Part shown: positions 24,675 through 34,387 of the stretch, piece after piece
Layout: the number at the start of each line of letters is the position of its first letter
Position numbering within the stretch: position 1 is the stretch's first letter
From: Jilunia laotingensis
Lineage (GTDB): Bacteria > Bacteroidota > Bacteroidia > Bacteroidales > Bacteroidaceae
NCBI RefSeq assembly: GCF_014385165.1
Contig: NZ_JACRTF010000001.1
Span: forward strand, 1,674,001-1,738,000
Length of the DNA: 64,000 nucleotides
Reading direction: 5' to 3'
Position numbers and translations under genes: made by a program
Notes under the pieces: generated by a model
Seen by the model: the letters and a program-made list of their open reading frames with translations, nothing else
Told to the model about the DNA's origin: nothing
Databases searched by the model: none

Positions 24675-25877
24675 ATGAAAAAGGTTCTGTTTTTGGGCTT
24701 GGGATACATTGGACTTCCCACGGCGGCAGTAGCTGCCAATCATGGTTATCAGGTAATCGGTGTGGATGTGAACCCTGCGGTAGTCGAAACAATCAATCAA
24801 GGTAAAATACATATTGTAGAACCCGATTTGGATAAAGTCGTGAAAGAAGCAGTCCAGAAAGGGCATCTCCGTGCCGTGTCGAAGCCGGAGCAGGCTGACG
24901 CTTTCTTTGTGGTGGTGCCTACTCCGTTCAAACAGAACCATCGTGCTGACATTACCTATGTGGAATCGGCTACTCGCTCTGTCATTCCTTTTCTGAAGGA
25001 GGGCGATTTGTTCGTGATAGAATCCACCTCCCCGGTTTTCACAACCGAACGCATGGCGGAGATTATTTATAAAGAGCGACCCGAACTGAAAGATAAACTG
25101 TATATCGCATATTGTCCGGAGCGAGTGCTGCCTGGGAATACGTTGTACGAACTGGTGCATAACGACCGCGTGATCGGTGGTCTCAACCCGGAGTCTACAG
25201 AGAAAGCGATTGAGTTTTATTCTGCTTTCGTACAAGGAAAGTTGCATCGTACCAATGCCCGCACAGCGGAGATGTGCAAGCTGACGGAGAATTCTTCCCG
25301 TGATTCTCAAATTGCTTTTGCCAACGAACTTTCAATGATTTGCGATAAAGCCGGTGTCAATGTGTGGGAGTTGATTGAACTTGCCAATAAGCATCCGCGT
25401 GTCAATATCCTCCAACCGGGTTGCGGTGTGGGTGGGCATTGCATTGCCGTAGATCCTTGGTTCATCGTTTCCGATTATCCGGAACAGGCGCAGCTCATCA
25501 AGCGTGCCCGTGAGACGAATGACTATAAAGCTGATTGGTGCGCCAACAAAGTGATGGAGGCTTGTTTACGTTTTGTCGAGAAAAACGATCGCGAACCTGT
25601 CGTGGCTTGTATGGGACTGGCTTTTAAGCCCAACATTGATGACTTGCGAGAGTCTCCTGCCAAGTACATTGCTTCCCGGATTATTTCAGAATCGAGAGCC
25701 GACGTGTTGATAGTCGAACCGAATGTCGGTGTACATTCCAGTTTTAATCTGACGGATTATAAGGAAGCTTATGAAAAAGCGGATATCGTGGTATGGTTGG
25801 TTCGTCATACTCCTTTCGTGGAATTGCCCCGGGTAGAAGGTAAAGAGGAACTGGACTTCTGCGGAGTGAGACGCTGA
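24675..25877 (+). CDS. wecC: UDP-N-acetyl-D-mannosamine dehydrogenase
   Basis: A 400-residue NAD-dependent enzyme that oxidises UDP-ManNAc to UDP-ManNAcA. Start chosen at 24675 (MKKVLFLGLGYIGLPTAAVA), where the Rossmann glycine motif begins. The central domain holds KLTENSSRDSQIAFANELSM, and the catalytic Cys256 is in GVGGHCIAVDPW. The C-terminal UDP-binding domain has GLAFKPNIDDLRESPA. A close relative, UDP-Glc dehydrogenase, is excluded mainly by the adjacent 2-epimerase gene and the motif spelling. It is followed by wecB 50 bp downstream, in one operon. Confidence 0.92.
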   Translation: MKKVLFLGLGYIGLPTAAVAANHGYQVIGVDVNPAVVETINQGKIHIVEPDLDKVVKEAVQKGHLRAVSKPEQADAFFVVVPTPFKQNHRADITYVESATRSVIPFLKEGDLFVIESTSPVFTTERMAEIIYKERPELKDKLYIAYCPERVLPGNTLYELVHNDRVIGGLNPESTEKAIEFYSAFVQGKLHRTNARTAEMCKLTENSSRDSQIAFANELSMICDKAGVNVWELIELANKHPRVNILQPGCGVGGHCIAVDPWFIVSDYPEQAQLIKRARETNDYKADWCANKVMEACLRFVEKNDREPVVACMGLAFKPNIDDLRESPAKYIASRIISESRADVLIVEPNVGVHSSFNLTDYKEAYEKADIVVWLVRHTPFVELPRVEGKEELDFCGVRR

Positions 25878-25927
25878 GATAATTAATAATGAAAGATTAA
25901 TAATAAAAACGAAGGGAGAAGTATTTA

Positions 25928-27058
25928 GTGAAGAGAGTATTATTGGTGTTTGGAACCCGTCCTGAAGCAATCAAGATGGCTCCCTTGGTGAAGGTTCTGC
26001 AACAGGATACGGAACATTTTGAAACAAAGGTCTGTGTTACGGCTCAACACCGTCAGATGCTGGATCAAGTGCTGGAGGTATTTGGTATTGTCCCCGAATA
26101 TGATCTGAATATCATGGCTCCCGGTCAGGATCTTTATGATATAACTTCGAAAGTATTATTGGGACTGAGAGATGTGTTGAAGGATTTTGCTCCGGATGTG
26201 GTGTTGGTGCATGGCGATACAACTACCTCTATGGCTGCCGGCCTGGCTGCTTTCTACCAACAGATAAAAGTGGGCCATGTCGAAGCTGGGCTTCGTACGT
26301 ATGATATGCTTTCTCCCTGGCCTGAAGAGATGAATCGGCAGGTGACCGATCGACTTTGCCATTACTATTTTGCCCCTACCCGGCAATCGGAAGAGAATCT
26401 GCTCCGTGAAAATATAAATAAGAGCCGAATCTTCGTGACCGGCAACACCGTGATTGATGCTTTGTTGATGGCGGTCGATATCATAGGCAGGAGTCCGGTA
26501 AAACAACAGGAGTTGCATGAGATTCTGAAAGGAAAGGGATATGCCGTGACCGATCGGGAATATATTCTTGTCACCGGACATCGCCGTGAAAATTTCGGTG
26601 AAGGCTTTCTGCACATTTGCAAAGCTATCAAGGAAATTGCTTTCCAACATTCTGAGATGGACATCGTATATCCTGTTCATCTCAATCCCAATGTCCAGAG
26701 ACCTGTATATGAACTGCTTTCCGGTTTAAGCAATGTATATCTGATTGATCCGCTCGATTATCTGCCTTTTATTTATGCCATGCAGCACAGTAAGTTGTTG
26801 CTGACTGACAGTGGGGGTGTGCAAGAGGAAGCGCCTTCGTTGGGCAAACCGGTGCTGGTGATGCGTGACACTACGGAACGTCCTGAAGCTGTAACAGCCG
26901 GGACTGTAAAACTTGTCGGTACGGATTGCAATGCCATTATCAGCAATGTGGACGAACTATTGCGTAACAAGGAGCTTTATCGCATGATGTCCGAAACCCA
27001 TAATCCTTACGGGGACGGACATGCCTGCGAAAGAATCAGAGAAGCACTCTTGTCATAA
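25928..27058 (+). CDS. wecB: UDP-N-acetylglucosamine 2-epimerase (non-hydrolysing)
   Basis: A 376-residue GT-B-fold epimerase that converts UDP-GlcNAc to UDP-ManNAc, the substrate of WecC. Conserved motifs: [14 protein letters not shown] (N-terminus), [46 protein letters not shown] and [20 protein letters not shown], with DTTERPEA. The start codon is GTG at 25928, which keeps the N-terminal strand intact. Its last 6 bases overlap the end of the convergent GT4 gene, so this junction has no room for a separate terminator. Confidence 0.95.
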   Translation: MKRVLLVFGTRPEAIKMAPLVKVLQQDTEHFETKVCVTAQHRQMLDQVLEVFGIVPEYDLNIMAPGQDLYDITSKVLLGLRDVLKDFAPDVVLVHGDTTTSMAAGLAAFYQQIKVGHVEAGLRTYDMLSPWPEEMNRQVTDRLCHYYFAPTRQSEENLLRENINKSRIFVTGNTVIDALLMAVDIIGRSPVKQQELHEILKGKGYAVTDREYILVTGHRRENFGEGFLHICKAIKEIAFQHSEMDIVYPVHLNPNVQRPVYELLSGLSNVYLIDPLDYLPFIYAMQHSKLLLTDSGGVQEEAPSLGKPVLVMRDTTERPEAVTAGTVKLVGTDCNAIISNVDELLRNKELYRMMSETHNPYGDGHACERIREALLS

Positions 27059-28249
27059 AATCTCTTTAAAAGCTTGCAGGTATCTTTGGCTGACGGTATT
27101 GATATTAATCTTCTCCAGAATGATACGTTTCGACTCTTTTCCCATCTTTTCACATAAACCGGGAGATGCGAAGAGAGTCGTGATCTTTTCTGCCAAGCTG
27201 CCGGCATCTCCCTCTTTGAAGAAGAAACCGTTTCGTCCGTCTGTGACTAGGTCGCGTTCTGTACTGTCGCATACCGAGCAGATGACAGGCAATCCGTAAG
27301 TCATAGCGTCATTGATTGAAAGTCCTCCCATGCCGGCAAGTACGTAAACGGAAGATTCGTTCATGTATGCGCCCAGTTCCTCCGGTTTATAGATGCTACC
27401 TGCAAAACGGACATGTTTGCTTAGCGCGAGTCGTTCGGCTTGTTGTTTCAAGGCATTCAGTTCAGGGCCATCTCCTACGATCACTAGTTCTGCATCCGGG
27501 AATTGCACCAGTACTTCAGGAAGTGCCGTAATCAATAGATCTACCCGTTTCCATTTTACTAGGCGCCCGATATGCAGGATTCTTCTCTGATTGGGGGGTA
27601 GGAGGGGAGGAGCGGCCAAAACATTCTCTTTTTCCCGGAGTAACGCTTCTGTATCTGTAGAGTTATAAGTGACATGTATCTTTTCCTTTTTTACGCCATA
27701 TGAAGGGAGGATGTCGTAGGCGGCTGTGGAGTAATTAAGTGTACCCGCCACCTTCGCGTAGCAATATTTTCGGATATGAGCCGTAAGCCACTGTTTGATG
27801 TAGAAGCTTGTACCGGTACTTTGTACGTTCATGTTTTCGTCGATCATGGGTTGTCTACGGAAGAATTCTTTAATTTTCCCGTAAGGAGGGGTCTGGAAGG
27901 GTATCTCCCGGATGACGATTTTTGTTCCGCATGCCCGTAAGGCTCTTCTTAACCGGGGCTGGAAGTAGAGTTGCAGGAAGTATGGCCATCCCAGGACGAT
28001 GAGGTCCGGTTGCACTTCGCGTACTATTTCCGGCAGTTGCGGATAAGCCGTTTTTCCGTAGAACATCTTCTTTTCCTGACTTGCAATGCGTCGATAGGTG
28101 CCGTCTTCTACCATTTTTACACCTTTACCGATGATTGCATTTCCTTTTTCGGGAGTAACTACAATTACTTCTACTCCCTGATTTTGTAATTTATCGAGCA
28201 TGGCACTCAAGTAATGAGGCATACCGCCGAAGGTAAAGAGTACTTTCAT
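27053..28249 (-). CDS. Glycosyltransferase family 4
   Basis: A 398-residue GT-B transferase. The N-domain starts [20 protein letters not shown] with a UDP-sugar GT4 pattern; the donor site is [20 protein letters not shown] (around residue 220), followed by the canonical [16 protein letters not shown], and [20 protein letters not shown] replaces the usual E-x7-E loop. No transmembrane helices are predicted. It overlaps the upstream GT8 gene by 4 bp (ATGA), is transcribed in the minus direction, and converges on wecB with a 6-bp overlap. The acceptor and sugar are not known. Confidence 0.9.
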   Translation of the reverse strand: MKVLFTFGGMPHYLSAMLDKLQNQGVEVIVVTPEKGNAIIGKGVKMVEDGTYRRIASQEKKMFYGKTAYPQLPEIVREVQPDLIVLGWPYFLQLYFQPRLRRALRACGTKIVIREIPFQTPPYGKIKEFFRRQPMIDENMNVQSTGTSFYIKQWLTAHIRKYCYAKVAGTLNYSTAAYDILPSYGVKKEKIHVTYNSTDTEALLREKENVLAAPPLLPPNQRRILHIGRLVKWKRVDLLITALPEVLVQFPDAELVIVGDGPELNALKQQAERLALSKHVRFAGSIYKPEELGAYMNESSVYVLAGMGGLSINDAMTYGLPVICSVCDSTERDLVTDGRNGFFFKEGDAGSLAEKITTLFASPGLCEKMGKESKRIILEKININTVSQRYLQAFKEIL

Positions 28250-29241
28250 TGTTTGGGTTGTGGTTTTAAGAGGGATTTTTTGATATGTTTCTTCAGTGCA
28301 GAAGGGATGAGCTTTCCGATCTGTTGCTTGCTTTTCAAACTGAACTGTGCTTCTATCGGTTTGGTTAAAGACAGATAGACTTTACGGAGTCGATTCTTCA
28401 AAGTGGCATCTTTGGGTCGGAATCCGGCAAAGGGCGTTCTTCTCAGATAGGCCCACCATAGTTTGCCCTGCGGGTGTGTGGACAATATGGACCACGGCTT
28501 AATAGGGCCGATGTAATGGATGATTGCCGGATTCTGCTTGGCCTCCTTTATAGCTTGTTTTCCCCAGATTTTGTTTGCGATGTCCTTCTCGAGGTTGTAA
28601 TTCATATTATATCTGGGAGGGATGTAGTAAGTTTTTCCTTTTTGGCAGATATAATTGAGGGCATCTTGGTCGGGTGCGCCGATCAGAAGATAGTTTGTTT
28701 CAACGAACCGACTGATTATTTCCGGAAGTTGAATTTGACGGAGTTCTTTCAAGTTAAGCAATGTGACTCCAGCATTGAAATAGCAATGTTCTTCTTCTAT
28801 GCCCATCGCTTTTTGGTATCCTATGTCGTATGCGGTGGCAGAATCTTTAGCAGCGGCTAAGTAATAACCGGTTATATCGGTCGAATACAATTCGGTAAGA
28901 TCATCATTGACAATAACATCTCCGTCTAGGTATAAGATTTTGTCCAAATCAGGGAGTACGGTGGGAAGGCAAAGCCGGAGCAATGTGGCTTTGCCATGTC
29001 TTGTCTCAGGAAAATCGGCTAACTGATCCGGATTTATCTCCAATGGGATAAATTTGCCACGGTGTTTGGTGGTAAACGCTGAAAGAAATTCCAACTTCTC
29101 CTGTTCCATTGTTCCGGTCATGTAAAGGAGATAGAATGAAATAGTCGATTTGCGGCTATTATCAAAAATGGATTGCAATACCACCGTCACGGGGATCAGA
29201 TAGTTGGAATCGGCTGCTATGGCAATATGAATTTCTTTCAT
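28246..29241 (-). CDS. Glycosyltransferase family 8 (LgtC-like galactosyl/glucosyltransferase)
   Basis: A 331-residue GT-A retaining transferase. The metal-binding DxD is Asp106-Gly-Asp108 in LYLDGDVIVND, CYFNAGVTLLNLKELRQIQL is the family's acceptor-binding region, and AIIHYIGPIKPW carries the third conserved His. The C-terminal ~60 residues are basic and probably dock on the membrane (TLKNRLRKVYLSLTKP, ending [11 protein letters not shown]). It overlaps the next gene by 4 bp and lies 99 bp after the GT4 upstream of it. GT8 enzymes usually add Gal or Glc from UDP-sugars to LPS or capsule. Confidence 0.92.
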   Translation of the reverse strand: MKEIHIAIAADSNYLIPVTVVLQSIFDNSRKSTISFYLLYMTGTMEQEKLEFLSAFTTKHRGKFIPLEINPDQLADFPETRHGKATLLRLCLPTVLPDLDKILYLDGDVIVNDDLTELYSTDITGYYLAAAKDSATAYDIGYQKAMGIEEEHCYFNAGVTLLNLKELRQIQLPEIISRFVETNYLLIGAPDQDALNYICQKGKTYYIPPRYNMNYNLEKDIANKIWGKQAIKEAKQNPAIIHYIGPIKPWSILSTHPQGKLWWAYLRRTPFAGFRPKDATLKNRLRKVYLSLTKPIEAQFSLKSKQQIGKLIPSALKKHIKKSLLKPQPKQ

Positions 29242-29340
29242 GAAGTTTCTTTTTTATGGTATATGTGTTATTTACAAACTATATAATCGTGTCCGATAGC
29301 TTCAGACCAAATATATTTGAAATGATCAGTTATGTTATTT

Positions 29341-30525
29341 TCATGCCAGACCATGTTTCTTGAATGTTTCCAACCAGAGCGGGGCTATGGATTCTATGCT
29401 ATATTTATCTTTCTTGCTTAATGCATGTTGAGCCATTTGTTGCCGCAGACGGTCGTCTGAAGCTAACCGGTACAATGTTTCTGCATACTGCCGGTAGTCA
29501 TTGTTAGGAATGATAAAACCGTTTTTCCCGTCTTCAATCATATCGTAGATGGCACGGAAAGAATCAAATCCGATAGGAACTACACCCAGTGACATGGCTT
29601 CCGTGAAGACAGTAGGCAGTCCTTCTATAACTGAAGTGAGGCATAAGATACTGGCTTGGTCGATAAGGGGGATAGCCATCTGATATTCTTTGATCTCTGT
29701 ACGTTTCAGTTTTCTCCTTTCTATAATCGACCGGCATTCTTCCCGTTTGGAACCATCGCCTACGATGATTAAGTTCCAGTCCGGTAATCTGTCTTGTACC
29801 ATTTCCCAGATTTTTAATAATTTTGGCAGGGCTTTCTCGTTTTCTATCCTTCCTACAAAGATAATCTCCTTATTCTTTTTTTGAATCGGTATCTGGCTTT
29901 CAACCGGACGGATGGCATTCGGAATGGCTGATAAACGGTTCGCATCCGGTCGATTTATGAGCTTTTTGAATTCCGGTATATAGGAAGGAGATAGCAATAC
30001 TATTTCATCGAGCGTATCGTAAGCGGAAATATTCTGTTTCTTGACCTCTCTTTTTAACAGACGAAGATAGATTTCGGGCATCGACCATTGTACGAATTGC
30101 TTCACTGAACGCACGTCTTTCAATCTTAACCTGGAGATTTCATACTGTTTTAGTTGAGTAGTATGGCTGGGACAGTTGTGAATCATTGTAAATATTCTCA
30201 GATCCGGGTGCAAACGCTTAATCTCCAGAAAGAAAAGGCGCGTCCTGCCTGTGATGATGTGAGAATAATCAAGGATGACATCGATCCTTTTGTCTGTGAT
30301 GTAGGTCGATAGTGTCTCGATGTTTTGTTGGGTATAAAAATGAGGGACTTTATCCGGTAGCAAAAGGCCGTTTTCAAAACCGTAATCATCCACATCGAGA
30401 TAGGCGAAATAGAGAATGCTGGGATATCCGTGTGCTGTCAGCCATTCGGTCAGTTGTGTATAAAACCAATAGAAACTGTTTGACCTATGAGGAAAGGCTT
30501 TGGTTTGCAAGATCAATATGTTCAT
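29341..30525 (-). CDS. Glycosyltransferase family 4
   Basis: A 394-residue GT-B transferase. The N-domain begins MNILILQTKAFPHRSNSFYW; the donor domain carries IIFVGRIENEKALPKLLKIW, NLIIVGDGSKREECR and SVIEGLPTVFTEAMSLGVVP, the E-x7-E region of GT4. It lacks membrane helices. The start overlaps the flippase stop by 4 bp (30522-30525), so it is coupled to the Wzx-type gene. Its gap to the downstream GT8 is 99 bp. Confidence 0.9.
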   Translation of the reverse strand: MNILILQTKAFPHRSNSFYWFYTQLTEWLTAHGYPSILYFAYLDVDDYGFENGLLLPDKVPHFYTQQNIETLSTYITDKRIDVILDYSHIITGRTRLFFLEIKRLHPDLRIFTMIHNCPSHTTQLKQYEISRLRLKDVRSVKQFVQWSMPEIYLRLLKREVKKQNISAYDTLDEIVLLSPSYIPEFKKLINRPDANRLSAIPNAIRPVESQIPIQKKNKEIIFVGRIENEKALPKLLKIWEMVQDRLPDWNLIIVGDGSKREECRSIIERRKLKRTEIKEYQMAIPLIDQASILCLTSVIEGLPTVFTEAMSLGVVPIGFDSFRAIYDMIEDGKNGFIIPNNDYRQYAETLYRLASDDRLRQQMAQHALSKKDKYSIESIAPLWLETFKKHGLA

Positions 30526-31961
30526 TTTCTCCGTTTCAATAAGAAGTTAATACTTTCGTGGAAAATTACAGACTTGCTGCTCCATAATATTATAATGTAT
30601 ACCAAGGCTGTTACCACAATTTTGTTTATCAGGCATATGTAGATATTACTGAAAGCTTTTGCCGCAAAATATCCTGCTGTTAGAGAGATGGCAGTGATCG
30701 ACAGATAGGGGGTTATGTCTTTCATCACATTCCATAGCGTGATACGAATCAGTTGCCAAACAAAATAGTGCCAGACGAAAAGCCATAAAATATTGATCGT
30801 GACATAAATGGCTGCCATCACATATATGCCGTAAGAAACCGTTAGCAATAACACTAACAGTTGAACCAGGTTTTGGATAATGGTATTCCACATATAAACA
30901 TTCGATTTGCCTTTACTGATGAGTTGATTAGTGTATATGTAATTGATAGGTAGGAATGCTCCCCATATACACAGTATCTGCATGATTGCAGCACTGGGCA
31001 ACCACTTGTCTGTAATGGCAATCGTTATAAACTCGGGGGCGATCAATGCCAGCCCGAACATGAGTGGAAAAGAGATGAATGCCGTGAACCGCAACATCTT
31101 GCGGAATACTTTTCTCTGCCGGTCGGGATTTGCTCCGGCTTCTACCATGATCGGTTGGGAAACACTGTTTACGACACCGGTGATCAATGTATGTCCCATA
31201 TTGGTCCATTTGTTTGCCTGTGTGTAGTAGCCGACTTCTTGTTTGGTATAGAAACGCCCCAGAAGGACTGAGAATATGTTATCGTTTACGAAATGAAAAA
31301 CGTTGGTGATAAGTAGTTTGATACTGAACGGCAACATTTCCCGGATGGGTTGGAAATGAAATGACCAGGTGGGTCTCCAAGGTGAGTAGTGCCAGAGGAG
31401 CAGATTGAATGTAAATATATAGACTACGTTCTGGGTGGCTATCCCCCAATACGCCATGCCGTAGTAGGCCATAATGACTCCGAGGGTTCCCGAAACGGTA
31501 AGAGCCGTCAACATGGCTTTTGCTTTCTCCTTTACCATCAAGTTCTTGAAAAGGATTGCGTTATGTGCTGTTCCTGCACTGGAGATCAGGAATCCTAAGA
31601 AGAGGAAACGTGCTAACGGAACAAGGGCAGGAGTATGGTAAAAGTTTGCTATCAACGGGGCACAGAAGAATAATAGTAGGTAAAGTACTCCGCCTGTGCA
31701 TAGACTGAACCAGAAAACGGCATTATAGTCGTCCTGTCCGGCATCTTTCCGGTTGGTCAAAGCTTGGGTGAATCCGCTTTCTTGTATGGAGTTGGCTACT
31801 GCCGAAAAGATGGTTAACATGCCGATCATTCCGTAATCATCCGGGGTCAGCAAGCGTGCGAGGAAGATTCCGAAGAACAGTCCTAACAATTGATACAGGC
31901 TGTTGCTGATTCCTCCCCAGAATAATCCTCTGGCTGTCTTCTCTTTCAGGGATTCGCTCAT
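30522..31961 (-). CDS. Polysaccharide flippase (Wzx-like, MOP superfamily)
   Basis: A 479-residue membrane protein with about 14 hydrophobic helices. The N-terminus MSESLKEKTARGLFWGGISN and RLLTPDDYGMIGMLTIFSAV are typical of the PST/RfbX clade of lipid-linked oligosaccharide translocases. It should flip undecaprenyl-PP-linked repeat units across the inner membrane. It is the first gene of the minus-strand GT4-GT8-GT4 run. No polymerase (Wzy) or initiating phosphoglycosyltransferase is seen in the window, so the locus is incomplete or split. Confidence 0.93.
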   Translation of the reverse strand: MSESLKEKTARGLFWGGISNSLYQLLGLFFGIFLARLLTPDDYGMIGMLTIFSAVANSIQESGFTQALTNRKDAGQDDYNAVFWFSLCTGGVLYLLLFFCAPLIANFYHTPALVPLARFLFLGFLISSAGTAHNAILFKNLMVKEKAKAMLTALTVSGTLGVIMAYYGMAYWGIATQNVVYIFTFNLLLWHYSPWRPTWSFHFQPIREMLPFSIKLLITNVFHFVNDNIFSVLLGRFYTKQEVGYYTQANKWTNMGHTLITGVVNSVSQPIMVEAGANPDRQRKVFRKMLRFTAFISFPLMFGLALIAPEFITIAITDKWLPSAAIMQILCIWGAFLPINYIYTNQLISKGKSNVYMWNTIIQNLVQLLVLLLTVSYGIYVMAAIYVTINILWLFVWHYFVWQLIRITLWNVMKDITPYLSITAISLTAGYFAAKAFSNIYICLINKIVVTALVYIIILWSSKSVIFHESINFLLKRRK

Positions 31962-32004
31962 AGGTTCTTCATTCCCGGATTAATTATATTTGAATGATGG
32001 TGTG

Positions 32005-32048
32005 TCAAAAGTGCAAGGGGGATTATAATAAAAACCTTGCACTTTTGA
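32005..32048 (-). terminator. 14-bp stem hairpin after metG
   Basis: TCAAAAGTGCAAGG (32005-32018) and CCTTGCACTTTTGA (32035-32048) pair perfectly around a 16-base A/T-rich loop, 25 bp downstream of the metG stop and 44 bp before the flippase start. No U tract follows on the minus strand, so it may terminate inefficiently. Confidence 0.6.
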
Positions 32049-32072
32049 TACATTCTTGTTTTTGAGGGTTGT

Positions 32073-34112
32073 TTATTTCACTTCGCTACCCGGTTTTACT
32101 TCTTTATGTGGCATTACCACCGACAAACTGCCGTCATTGTTTTCGGCAGAAAGGATCATACCTTCGCTGACGATGCCTTTCAGTTTGCGTGGCGCGAGGT
32201 TGGCGATGAAACAAACTTGTTTGCCTACTAGTTCTTCCGGTTGATAGTGCTGGGCAATTCCGCTGACGATGGTACGGGTTTCCAGTCCGTCATCTATTTT
32301 GAATTGCAGCAATTTGTCAGCTTTCGGTACTTTCTGGCATTCGAGGACGGTTCCTACGCGGATATCCAGTTTCAGGAAATCATCAAATTCGATGTTTTCC
32401 CGGATCGGTTTTGCTTTGTAGTTAGCCTCCTCGTTGGCTTTCTTGGTGTCCAGAAGTTTCTGAACTTGAGCTTCTATTACACTGTCTTCAAGTTTTTCAA
32501 ACAGCAGTTCCGGCTTATTCAACGGATGCCCGGCAGTGAGCAAGTCATTGCGGCCCAGTTCCGACCAGTCGAAGCTTTCCATGTTCAGCATCTGCCGCAG
32601 TCGTTCGGAGCTGAACGGCAAGAAGGGTTCGAAGGCGATGGCGAGGTTGGCTACCAATTGGAGTGCGATGTTGAGAATCGTGCCTACCCGTTCCATATCT
32701 GTTTTAGCCAGTTTCCAAGGTTCCGTATCAGCGAGGTATTTGTTACCGATACGTGCCAGGTTCATTGCTTCTTTCTGCGCATCCCGGAATTTGAACGCAT
32801 TCAGCAGTTTTTCAACTTCTGCTTTCACGTCGGCAAATTCTTTCAGCGTTTCTTTGTCATATTCCGTAAGTTCGCCCGCAGCCGGTACTTTGCCGTCGAA
32901 GTATTTCTGGGTCAGTACCATTGCACGGTTTACGAAGTTGCCGTATACAGCAACCAACTCGTTGTTGTTGCGTGCCTGGAAATCTTTCCAGGTGAAATCA
33001 TTGTCTTTCGTTTCCGGGGCATTGGCGGTCAGCACATAACGCAGCACGTCTTGTTTGCCGGGGAAGTCTTCCAGATATTCGTGCAGCCAGACAGCCCAGT
33101 TGCGCGAAGTGGATATTTTGTCGCCTTCCAGGTTCAGGAACTCATTGCTCGGAACGTTGTCCGGCAATATGTAGCTGCCTTCTGCTTTCAGCATGGCGGG
33201 GAAGACGATGCAATGGAACACGATGTTGTCCTTGCCAATGAAATGGACAAGGCGTGTTTCAGGATCTTTCCACCAAGTTTCCCAACTGTCGGGGAGGAGT
33301 TCTTTCGTGTTGGAAATGTAGCCGATGGGGGCATCGAACCATACATAAAGCACTTTACCTTCGGCACCTTCTACCGGGACGGGAATTCCCCAATCGAGGT
33401 CGCGGCTTACAGCACGTGGTTGTAGCCCCATGTCGAGCCAGCTTTTACATTGTCCGTATACATTCGGCCGCCATTCCTTATGATCTTCCAAAATCCATTG
33501 GCGTAGCCATGCTTCGTGTTTGTCCAACGGGAGATACCAGTGCTTAGTCTCTTTCATTACCGGTTTGCTTCCGCTAATGGCACTTTTGGGATTGATAAGA
33601 TCGGTAGGCGAGAGTGATGTGCCACATTTCTCACATTGGTCTCCGTAAGCTCCATCAGCGTGGCAATGAGGGCATTCGCCGGTGATGTAACGGTCGGCAA
33701 GGAATTGGTGTGCCTCTTCGTCATAATACTGTTCGGAAGTTTTTTCGATGAATTCACCCTTGTCATAAAGTTCTTTGAAGAATTCGGAGGCGAGTTCATG
33801 GTGAGTTTTCGAAGAGGTTCGGCTGTATACATCGAAAGAGATGCCGAATTCTTCGAACGACTTCTTGATGAGGGAGTGGTAACGGTCTACTACATCCTGG
33901 GGAGTGATTCCTTCTTTTTGGGCACGGATAGTAATGGGCACACCGTGTTCATCGGAACCTCCGATGAAGAGTACGTCTTCTTTCTTCAATCTCAGGTAAC
34001 GGACGTAGATATCTGCCGGTACGTATACACCGGCAAGATGCCCGATATGGACAGGGCCGTTGGCATAAGGGAGAGCCGAGGTTACTGTGGTTCTTTTAAA
34101 CTTCTTTTCCAT
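32073..34112 (-). CDS. metG: Methionyl-tRNA synthetase
   Basis: A 679-residue class I synthetase. Residues 19-27 contain the HIGH element (PVHIGHLAG), and KISTSRNW (around residues 330-337) stands in for KMSKS. The connective peptide carries a zinc knuckle ([18 protein letters not shown], about 144-161). The anticodon-binding helices follow, and the last ~110 residues are a Trbp111-type tRNA-binding OB domain ([40 protein letters not shown]), which makes it a dimer. It charges tRNA-Met. It is followed by a hairpin and preceded by a -7 box. Confidence 0.98.
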   Translation of the reverse strand: MEKKFKRTTVTSALPYANGPVHIGHLAGVYVPADIYVRYLRLKKEDVLFIGGSDEHGVPITIRAQKEGITPQDVVDRYHSLIKKSFEEFGISFDVYSRTSSKTHHELASEFFKELYDKGEFIEKTSEQYYDEEAHQFLADRYITGECPHCHADGAYGDQCEKCGTSLSPTDLINPKSAISGSKPVMKETKHWYLPLDKHEAWLRQWILEDHKEWRPNVYGQCKSWLDMGLQPRAVSRDLDWGIPVPVEGAEGKVLYVWFDAPIGYISNTKELLPDSWETWWKDPETRLVHFIGKDNIVFHCIVFPAMLKAEGSYILPDNVPSNEFLNLEGDKISTSRNWAVWLHEYLEDFPGKQDVLRYVLTANAPETKDNDFTWKDFQARNNNELVAVYGNFVNRAMVLTQKYFDGKVPAAGELTEYDKETLKEFADVKAEVEKLLNAFKFRDAQKEAMNLARIGNKYLADTEPWKLAKTDMERVGTILNIALQLVANLAIAFEPFLPFSSERLRQMLNMESFDWSELGRNDLLTAGHPLNKPELLFEKLEDSVIEAQVQKLLDTKKANEEANYKAKPIRENIEFDDFLKLDIRVGTVLECQKVPKADKLLQFKIDDGLETRTIVSGIAQHYQPEELVGKQVCFIANLAPRKLKGIVSEGMILSAENNDGSLSVVMPHKEVKPGSEVK

Positions 34113-34155
34113 GTGATATAGTGTCTTTTTTATTGTAATCTGTTCAGAGAGAGTG

Positions 34156-34163
34156 CAAAGATA
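34156..34163 (-). promoter_or_regulatory. -7 box of metG
   Basis: CAAAGATA on the plus strand is TATCTTTG on the minus strand, 44 bp upstream of the start. No -33 element with correct spacing. Confidence 0.45.
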
Positions 34164-34297
34164 ATACTAAAAAATAAGAGTGTATGCTTTAGGGATTGAA
34201 AAGTATGCACTGCCGGAGGCTTCTTTGGCTTGTCGGGTGGCTTTAGTTCTGTTTATTACCTTGTTACGATAGACTTGATGCCGGGATAAGTTCTGAG

Positions 34298-34356
34298 ACA
34301 TGCCCATGTTTCACTATGATACACCCCCATGTCTGATTGTCAAACATGGGGGTGTG
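34298..34356 (-). terminator. Paired hairpins after the LRR operon
   Basis: A perfect 12-bp stem, ACACCCCCATGT (34321-34332) and ACATGGGGGTGT (34344-34355), with an 11-base loop lies 33 bp downstream of the stop at 34388. A second small palindrome ACATGCCCATGT (34298-34309) shares the ACATG/CATGT sequence, so alternative pairings are possible. No T run follows. Confidence 0.6.
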
Positions 34357-34387
34357 TGGTGGCGGATTAAAAAATATGCTTACTTTG

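Noticed and set aside
24651..25310. 219-residue minus-strand frame opposite wecC
   Set aside because: Antisense to a gene with full catalytic motifs; composition is not protein-like.
22566..31961. Phase-variable capsule locus
   Set aside because: No UpxY/UpxZ-type genes and no paired inverted repeats flanking a promoter were seen; the clear hairpins here lie at gene ends.
32241..33425. 394-residue plus-strand reading frame inside metG
   Set aside because: It lies antisense to a clearly conserved synthetase, has Phe/Val/Gln-rich composition typical of an opposite-strand shadow, and matches no family.
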